Shown here: positions 35,161 to 39,615 of the stretch, piece by piece
Numbering within the stretch: position 1 is the stretch's first letter
Layout of the letters: every line of letters begins with the position of its first letter
DNA from: Thermoleophilia bacterium
GTDB lineage: Bacteria; Actinomycetota; Thermoleophilia; Gaiellales; Gaiellaceae
Reading direction: 5' to 3'
Assembly: GCA_019683855.1 (NCBI GenBank)
Contig: JADGHP010000002.1
Span: 1 to 39,615 of the forward strand
Length of the DNA: 39,615 bases
The notes under the pieces: model-generated
The model's input: the letters and a program-made list of their open reading frames with translations, nothing else
Database searches by the model: none
What the model was told of the DNA's origin: nothing
Position numbers and translations under genes: made by a program

Positions 35161-36363
35161 TCACGCGACGGCGCGCTCGACGGCGGGCGGCGGCTCGTCG
35201 TCGGGACGCGTGAGCAGGTACGCGGCGCAGCCCAGGACGACGGCGGCCATGACGACGAAGAGGACGCGGTAGTCGAGGAGCGTCGACAGCACCGCCCCCG
35301 TCGCGATCGAGACCGTCTGCGCGACGGACAGCGAGAGGTCGGCCGCCGCCGAGACGCGGCCCTGGATCGCGAGCGGCGTCCGCGTCTGGAGCGCGGTCGA
35401 GAAGCCGACGATGGCCCAGGCGACGCCGACGCCCGCGACCGGCCCGGCGACGAGCACCACCGGCAGCGACGGCGCGGCGAGGCAGCACGCGGCGACCCCG
35501 AACAGGACGAGGCCGAGACCGAGCGCGCGTCCCTCGCCTACCCGGCGGATCAGCCGCGCGGCCGTCAGCCCACCCGCGATCGAGCCCGCGCCTTGGATCG
35601 TGCTCAGCACGCCGAAGAACGACGGCGAGCGCCCGAGGTGGGAGATGACCGAGAAGATCAGCGTCTCCGCGAAGCCGGTCACGAGCAGCGCGAGTGTCAG
35701 CCCGAGCACGACCCGCCGCAGCGGAAGCGTCCGCCAGACGTGGCGGATCCCGGCCGAGATCTCGCGCAGGAGGCGGTGCTCCGGCGGCGCCGGCTTCTCC
35801 TCGCGGACGCGCATCCGGGCGAGCAAGAACACGGAGGCGGCGAAGGTGAGCGAGTCGAGGACGGCGACCACGCCGCCGCCGAACGCGGCGTAGAGCCCGG
35901 CGCCGGCGAGCGGCGCGACGATCCGCAGCCCCTCGCGCGTGGAGGAGAGCGCGCCGTTGGCGTCCGCGAGCAGCTCCTCCGGGAGCATGATCCGCAGCAG
36001 CGCCGCACGGGCCGGGAAGAAGACGGTCCCGAGCGCCCCGTAGACGAGCGCGACGAGGTAGATCAGCCACGCCTCGCCCCGGTCGTGCACGAGCAGGAGT
36101 ACGAGCACGACCGCGCCGAGGAGGCAGTCGGTGGCGATCATCAGCGGCCGCCGCCGCACGCGGTCGGCGACGAGACCGCCGAGCGGGGCGGCGAGCGCGC
36201 CGGCGCCGAAGACGAAGAACGTCATGCCGGCGGCGGCGCTCGACCCGGTGAGCGCCTTCATCCAGATCGCGAGCACGATCAGGAGCGCCCAGTCGCCGAA
36301 GGCGGACAGCGTCTGCCCGGCGACGAGCAGCCGCGCGTCGCGGTGCGCGAGCAGGCGGCGCAT
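35161..36363 (-). CDS. MFS exporter (EntS/multidrug-like)
   Basis: A 400-aa, 12-helix major facilitator protein. The N-terminal RLLVAGQTLSAFGDWALLIVL and motif A GGLVADRVRRRP are like the EntS/TetV-type (MFS_3) exporters. ATG at 36363 shares its A with the TGA of the DUF4097 gene (TGATG), so translation is coupled. Last gene of the RHH-DUF4097-MFS operon; it converges on gatB 9 bp away. Probably exports a drug, siderophore or other small molecule; substrate unknown. Confidence 0.88.
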   Translation of the reverse strand: MRRLLAHRDARLLVAGQTLSAFGDWALLIVLAIWMKALTGSSAAAGMTFFVFGAGALAAPLGGLVADRVRRRPLMIATDCLLGAVVLVLLLVHDRGEAWLIYLVALVYGALGTVFFPARAALLRIMLPEELLADANGALSSTREGLRIVAPLAGAGLYAAFGGGVVAVLDSLTFAASVFLLARMRVREEKPAPPEHRLLREISAGIRHVWRTLPLRRVVLGLTLALLVTGFAETLIFSVISHLGRSPSFFGVLSTIQGAGSIAGGLTAARLIRRVGEGRALGLGLVLFGVAACCLAAPSLPVVLVAGPVAGVGVAWAIVGFSTALQTRTPLAIQGRVSAAADLSLSVAQTVSIATGAVLSTLLDYRVLFVVMAAVVLGCAAYLLTRPDDEPPPAVERAVA

Positions 36364-37124
36364 CAGGCGGCGCGGAAGACCGTGACGTCGCCGCTCACCG
36401 TCTTGCCCCGCAGGACGACCGTCGGCCCCTCGCCGTCGAGCGCGGACGGCTCGCTTCCGAGCGGCACCTCCGAGCTGAGGTCGCCCGAGACCGAGCCCGC
36501 GTCCACGTCGAGGAACGATCCGCGGGCGATGCCGATCTCGACGTCGCCCGAGACGCTCGTGAAGCTCGCGCGACCGCTGCGCAGCGACGCGAGCCGGATG
36601 TCGCCGGAGACCGACTTGGCCTCGACCGATCCGCCGATCGGGCCCGCGTCGAGGTCGCCCGAGACGGTCTGCGCCCGGAGGTCGCCGCCGACGCGCTCGA
36701 GCTGCACGTCGCCGCTCACGGTCTTGACCGTGGCTCGGCCCTCGATCTCGCCGCGCACGAGCAGGGCGCCGGAGGCGGTCCTCGCCTCCAGCGACGCGAG
36801 GCGGCCCTCGGCGCGCAGGTCGGCCGACGCCGTGGCGAAGCGGGCGGCGGCTCCGTGCGGAACGCAGGCGTGGATGCTCAGACGGCGGCCGCCGAGCGAG
36901 AGGTCGCAGATCGCGCGCGCGAGCCCGAACGGCATGCGACATCGGAGGGAGACGACGAGCCGGTCGCCGTCGAGCTCGACGCGCGTCTGCTCGACGAGCC
37001 GCTCGTCCCCGTCGACGACGACGACCGCCTCCTCGCCGTCCACGGTCTCGACCCTGACCTCGCCGGAGGGGACGCTCACGTCGAGGGTAAGCGGCAGCGG
37101 GGTGTGGAACCGGTGCTCGGGCAT
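36363..37124 (-). CDS. DUF4097-type beta-repeat protein
   Basis: A 253-aa protein. After an N-terminal beta domain (LTLDVSVPSGEVRVETVDGEE), at least five short repeats of the form (V/T)VSGD(V/I/L) spaced about 18-22 residues form a probable beta-helix (about 120-250). There is no signal peptide, so it may be cytoplasmic. The ATG at 37124 follows AAAGGAG, which overlaps the stop of the RHH gene. The DUF4097 fold is often found beside regulators and transporters and has no agreed function. Here it lies between an RHH autoregulator and an MFS exporter. Confidence 0.85.
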   Translation of the reverse strand: MPEHRFHTPLPLTLDVSVPSGEVRVETVDGEEAVVVVDGDERLVEQTRVELDGDRLVVSLRCRMPFGLARAICDLSLGGRRLSIHACVPHGAAARFATASADLRAEGRLASLEARTASGALLVRGEIEGRATVKTVSGDVQLERVGGDLRAQTVSGDLDAGPIGGSVEAKSVSGDIRLASLRSGRASFTSVSGDVEIGIARGSFLDVDAGSVSGDLSSEVPLGSEPSALDGEGPTVVLRGKTVSGDVTVFRAA

Positions 37125-37135
37125 CTCGACTCCTT

Positions 37136-37588
37136 TCAGCTCCGGCCGTAGCCGGAGAGGCGGCTCCGGCTCCCGGCGGACGGACGGCGCGGCTCCACAG
37201 CGCGCTGGAGCGCCTGGACGAGCCACGTGTTGACGGAGACGCCCTCGCGGGCGGCGGCGGCCTCGATGCGCGCCTTGAGGCTCTCCGGCAGCCGGAGGGT
37301 GATCCGGGCCGAGAAGGCCTCAGCAGCCGGGGCGGGCTCGTCCGCCTCCTCGGGGACGACGACGAGCTCCGGCTCGCCGCCGGTGAGGCGAACCTCGACC
37401 CTGCTCCGCCCGAGCTGCGAGGTCAGCTCGAGCGCCGCCTCGGCGAGGACCTCCTGCACGCGGCGGGTGAGCGCAGGCTCGAGCGCGACCGCCAGGAGCT
37501 CCGCGGCGCGGGCGGTCGCCTCGTCGCCGAGGGCGGCGAGGCGGGCGAGGTCGTCGCGGAGCGCCTGAATGTGGCCGTCGAGCTGCAT
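37136..37588 (-). CDS. Ribbon-helix-helix (Arc/HicB-like) regulator
   Basis: A 150-aa protein. An N-terminal helical region (MQLDGHIQALRDDLARL...) precedes a C-terminal RHH DNA-binding domain (about 94-131: ARITLRLPESLKARIEAAAA and VNTWLVQALQRAV). Such proteins dimerise and insert a beta ribbon into the major groove. ATG at 37588, 6 nt after a CATAGT -10; the longer reading frame upstream is the promoter itself. An inverted-repeat operator (TGACATC-N5-GATGTCA) lies in the promoter spacer, strongly suggesting autorepression. Leads the operon with DUF4097 and MFS genes. A truncated copy lies about 300 bp upstream. Confidence 0.88.
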   Translation of the reverse strand: MQLDGHIQALRDDLARLAALGDEATARAAELLAVALEPALTRRVQEVLAEAALELTSQLGRSRVEVRLTGGEPELVVVPEEADEPAPAAEAFSARITLRLPESLKARIEAAAAREGVSVNTWLVQALQRAVEPRRPSAGSRSRLSGYGRS

Positions 37589-37624
37589 GACATCACTATG
37601 ACATCGGTATGATGTCAAAATCAA
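37588..37624 (-). promoter_or_regulatory. Promoter and operator of the RHH operon
   Basis: TTGATT (37619-37624), 18-nt spacer, CATAGT (37595-37600), 6 nt, ATG. The spacer holds TGACATC-GGTAT-GATGTCA (37599-37617), and a further half-site TGACATCA (37588-37595) lies 11 nt away, overlapping the start codon. Three half-sites on one helical face fit cooperative RHH binding. The AT content is visibly above the surroundings. Confidence 0.65.
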
Positions 37625-37767
37625 GTCAGTCTGATGGTACGGCGGCGTGCGCGCAGGAGGCTGCGCGCCGTCCTTCGGGTGCGCGACGCAGGTCGCAGGA
37701 GCGTCGTTCGTCCGATCCGCCGCGGAGTCCGGTGCCGGCGAGGCTCGATCGTCGCGAAAGCATCGCG

Positions 37768-37804
37768 ACTCCCCTACAGGGGGTCAGACCCGGGTCTGAC
37801 CCCG
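37768..37804. repeat. REP-like palindromic repeat, copy B (37 nt)
   Basis: Identical to 17248-17284. The inner 24-nt perfect palindrome is 37780-37803. It begins exactly where homology between the ghost regulator and the intact RHH gene ends, so it marks the truncation point. Confidence 0.85.
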
Positions 37805-37901
37805 GAGACAGATCCGCTGTGCGCGCCGTCGACTCGTCGCCGAGCGCCGCGATGCGGGCAAGGTCCGCGCGGAGCGCCTGGAGGTACCCATCGATCTGCA
37901 C
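37805..37901 (-). pseudogene. Truncated copy of the RHH regulator
   Basis: Codons 1-31 match the start of the intact RHH protein at 23 of 31 positions (MQIDGYLQALRADLARIAAL against MQLDGHIQALRDDLARLAAL), then stop at the 37-nt repeat; the RHH DNA-binding domain is gone. The frame stays open through the repeat to 37626 (91 codons), so a short chimeric peptide is conceivable. GTG start. Its promoter and operator are better preserved than the coding part. Confidence 0.75.
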
Positions 37902-37908
37902 GACGGCG

Positions 37909-37938
37909 AGTGTGACATCACAATGATGTCATTGTCAA
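37909..37938 (-). promoter_or_regulatory. Promoter and operator of the ghost regulator
   Basis: TTGACA (37933-37938, perfect -35), 18-nt spacer, CACACT (37909-37914), 7 nt, GTG. The spacer carries the perfect 19-nt palindrome TGACATCATTGTGATGTCA (37913-37931), with the same arms as the operator of the intact gene. Spacing of -35, operator and -10 is the same in both copies. Confidence 0.65.
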
Positions 37939-37990
37939 GTCAGCATGACGCTAGCGCGATGCGGCCGGCATCCGGGCGCTGGGTCCCTCG

Positions 37991-38548
37991 TCACGTCAGG
38001 CCGCAGGAGCGGGCGGTGCGCGGCCAGGGCGCGAAGCCGCGCGCCCGGTGCGCCCGTACGGCTGTCCAGATCTGCTCGAGCGGCGTCCAGTGGTCGGCGG
38101 TCCCCTTGCGCCGCAGCAGCCAGGCGCCGTAGGCCCGCTGGAAGGAGAGGTCCATCTGTAGCCCGCCGTAGTACGGAGCGCCGGGATCGTTCCACGCGCC
38201 CTCGTGGCGGTGGATGCAGAGCCAGGCCTCGAGGAACGGCGGATGGTGCGCCCGCCGCGACGCGCTTCGCGCCAGCCGGCGCCAGCGCCGCGCGGCCGTG
38301 CCGAGTCGCTCGACCGAGGCGGCTTCGAGGCGCCGCATCGGCGCCCGGCTCGGCTCGACGCCCATCACGCGCTGCCAGTACCGGGTCTCGGCGCGGAGGC
38401 GCTGGATCTCGCGCCTGTAGGAGTCCGCGGCCTTGCGCCGGCTCGCGTCCCCCGCGACGGGCGAGAGGGGCGCGCCGATCGCCGCGGCCGCCGAGGCGCA
38501 GGCGGCGGCGAGCAGCAGCAGGCCGAAGGCGAGAGTCGATTGCCGCAA
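37991..38548 (-). CDS. Secreted transglycosylase-like protein
   Basis: A 185-aa exported protein with a signal peptide (about residues 5-24), a basic helical region (about 38-100) and a C-terminal lysozyme-like/Rpf-type domain (about 105-160: CIHRHEGAWND and YYGGLQMDLSFQRAYG). E116 is in the place of the catalytic Glu of resuscitation-promoting-factor domains. Probably cuts peptidoglycan outside the membrane. The start read here is TTG at 38548, at which the signal peptide begins; no strong ribosome binding site is present, so the start is uncertain. Confidence 0.75.
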   Translation of the reverse strand: MRQSTLAFGLLLLAAACASAAAAIGAPLSPVAGDASRRKAADSYRREIQRLRAETRYWQRVMGVEPSRAPMRRLEAASVERLGTAARRWRRLARSASRRAHHPPFLEAWLCIHRHEGAWNDPGAPYYGGLQMDLSFQRAYGAWLLRRKGTADHWTPLEQIWTAVRAHRARGFAPWPRTARSCGLT

Positions 38549-38659
38549 CCCGCACCACCCCCGGGGGTCGTTTGCTCGTCGGAGGCCGAGCGGGCGAGAG
38601 CCTGGGCAGCGGCACCGCTCGGCGCGGCAGATGCGCTCGCGGCAGGATAGAGGCAGGCG

Positions 38660-39322
38660 CTATGTCTTCGCCGGCGGACCAGCCGTTCGGGGAGCCCGCT
38701 GGGGGAGCCGCGCCGGGGCGACGAACCCCGCGTACAGGAGCGCGGCGCCGACCGCGATCCCGACGGCGCTGCCGGCGGCGCCGAGCCCGGCGAGACCGCT
38801 CCCGGCGGCCGCGGCGGCCACGCCGAGGACGATCAGCGCGTTCCCGAGCGGGCGGCGACGCAGCGACGCGAGCGCCACCGCGACGACGGCGAGCGTCCCG
38901 AGCGCGTTCGCGAGGATCGCGAGCAGGCGTGCCGGGAGGAAGGCGAGGTGCTCCTGCGCGGGCGGGATCCCGTGGAGCGCGAACGCGCCGTGCACCGGCA
39001 TCGCGAGCGCGATCCCGAGCGCGAGCCCGCTGTAGACGAGGGCGACCGGCGTGGCCCAGCCGCGGCCGGCGAGCAGGAGCGAGCCGGCGCCGAGCAGCGG
39101 CGCGGTCAGGAGCGCGCCGGCGGCGTAGTAGACGCGGAAGGCCCGAGCGTCCCAGCCGGCCGCCTCGCCCCAGGCGATCGCGGCGGCGGCGACCGCGTAC
39201 GCGGCGAGCGACGCCGCCCACGCCGCGAGCTCCGGCCTGCGGGTGGCGCGGCGGCGCGCGGCGAGGGCGCCCGCGAGCCGTAGCGCGACGAGCGCGGCGG
39301 CGAAGGCGACGAGCGCGTCCAC
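38660..39322 (-). CDS. Multi-pass membrane protein of unknown function, 220 aa
   Basis: About seven hydrophobic helices, Ala/Leu/Gly rich (VDALVAFAAALVALRLAGAL at the start). No enzymatic motif is seen. GTG at 39322 is preferred because a TACACT -10 box lies 6 nt upstream and because the longer reading frame upstream is arginine-rich, non-membrane and lies over the repeat-containing regulatory region. Probable leaderless gene, divergent from the class V aminotransferase at the window end. Confidence 0.7.
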   Translation of the reverse strand: MDALVAFAAALVALRLAGALAARRRATRRPELAAWAASLAAYAVAAAAIAWGEAAGWDARAFRVYYAAGALLTAPLLGAGSLLLAGRGWATPVALVYSGLALGIALAMPVHGAFALHGIPPAQEHLAFLPARLLAILANALGTLAVVAVALASLRRRPLGNALIVLGVAAAAAGSGLAGLGAAGSAVGIAVGAALLYAGFVAPARLPQRAPRTAGPPAKT

Positions 39323-39328
39323 GTGGCG

Positions 39329-39334
39329 AGTGTA
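39329..39334 (-). promoter_or_regulatory. Putative leaderless -10 box of the membrane protein
   Basis: TACACT on the minus strand, 6 nt before the GTG at 39322. Confidence 0.4.
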
Positions 39335-39370
39335 GGGGACGCCGCGCCGCGCCCGGCTCGTGACGCCGAC

Positions 39371-39388
39371 CGTCACGCCTCCGTCACG
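39371..39388. promoter_or_regulatory. 11-nt-spaced GTCACG direct repeat
   Basis: CGTCACG at 39371 and 39382. A hairpin CGTGACG-CCGAC-CGTCACG (39359-39377) shares the first unit. It lies in the 250-bp divergent region between the membrane-protein gene and the aminotransferase. Confidence 0.35.
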
Positions 39389-39472
39389 GACGGGACATGC
39401 CGCGCCCGGCCGTGCCGCCTCTCGCGACCCCGCTTCCGCAGCGGCGCCGGGCGTCCGCTCGGGACCTGTCCC

Positions 39473-39504
39473 GGTGTCAGACACGGTCACGGAACCGTCA
39501 CGAC
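39473..39504 (+). promoter_or_regulatory. Paired palindrome and GTCACG repeat upstream of the aminotransferase
   Basis: GTGTCAGACAC (palindrome, 39474-39484) is followed by GTCACGGAACCGTCACGAC (39486-39504), with units 11 nt apart. The same two elements in the same order (GGTGTCGGACACC, then GTCACGGAACCGTCGCGAC) lie upstream of the MFS gene at 17308-17350. Confidence 0.45.
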
Positions 39505-39559
39505 CGCGTGCGCGGGGCGAAAACCGCGCGACTGCGCGCGCCGCCACCGCCGCAGGGAC

Positions 39560-39565
39560 TACGCT
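39560..39565 (+). promoter_or_regulatory. Putative leaderless -10 box of the aminotransferase
   Basis: TACGCT, 7 nt before the ATG at 39573. Confidence 0.45.
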
Positions 39566-39572
39566 GGGGCCG

Positions 39573-39615
39573 ATGCCCGAGAAGCAGTACCTGTTCACGC
39601 CCGGCCCGACGCCGG
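39573..39615 (+). CDS. Class V aminotransferase, 5-prime fragment
   Basis: Only the first 14 codons lie in the window: MPEKQYLFTPGPTP. The LFTPGPTP opening is typical of alanine-glyoxylate/serine-pyruvate and ureidoglycine-type class V aminotransferases (PLP dependent). The gene runs off the window end. The exact subfamily cannot be judged; a ureidoglycine or serine-glyoxylate role would suit the nitrogen-salvage theme but is only inference. Confidence 0.6.
   Translation, partial: MPEKQYLFTPGPTP

Overview
The window is about 39.6 kb of very GC-rich bacterial DNA with dense, short-spaced genes, many GTG/TTG starts, an F420-type luciferase-like oxidoreductase and secreted proteins carrying Ig-like repeats. 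Together these suggest an actinobacterium, most likely of the class Thermoleophilia (inference; no rRNA gene is present to prove it). At least nine genes have a TANNNT -10 box only 6-8 nt before the start codon, which points to widespread leaderless transcription.

Region 1 (1-19.6 kb) is a catabolic island for pyrimidines and related ring or guanidino nitrogen compounds. It holds a class III aminotransferase, a CoA-acylating (methyl)malonate semialdehyde dehydrogenase, a cytosine deaminase (CodA type), an agmatinase-family ureohydrolase overlapping a polysaccharide-deacetylase-fold hydrolase, an NCS1 permease, a dihydropyrimidinase, a four-gene NMT1/THI5-type ABC importer, an M20 amidohydrolase (beta-ureidopropionase/allantoate type), an MFS transporter and an F420-type LLM oxidoreductase. 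Read as a pathway, this gives cytosine to uracil, (reduction), dihydrouracil, N-carbamoyl-beta-alanine, beta-alanine, malonate semialdehyde and acetyl-CoA. The usual dihydropyrimidine dehydrogenase genes (PydA or PreT/PreA) are not in the window, and the LLM enzyme is the only redox enzyme available for the first reductive step. A GH25 lysozyme sits as an unrelated passenger.

Region 2 (19.7-28.2 kb) has tRNA-Cys(GCA), an orphan NarL-type response regulator, a small membrane-anchored protein and a minus-strand polyamine/GABA operon: gabT-like aminotransferase, potA-potD-potB-potC-like importer and a gamma-aminobutyraldehyde-type dehydrogenase, driven by a clear sigma70-like promoter.

Region 3 (28.4-35.2 kb) is more housekeeping: a ferritin-like diiron protein, a class I-like HMG-CoA reductase, folD, a cold-shock protein and the gatC-gatA-(small ORF)-gatB amidotransferase operon. 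Region 4 (35.2-39.6 kb) holds an RHH regulator-DUF4097-MFS operon with an operator inside its promoter, a truncated ghost copy of the regulator that keeps its own promoter and operator, a secreted transglycosylase-like protein, a membrane protein, and the first 14 codons of a class V aminotransferase at the window edge.

Non-coding structure includes two identical 37-nt palindromic repeats, perfect or near-perfect hairpins between convergent genes, and 11-nt-period GTCACG direct repeats upstream of two genes.
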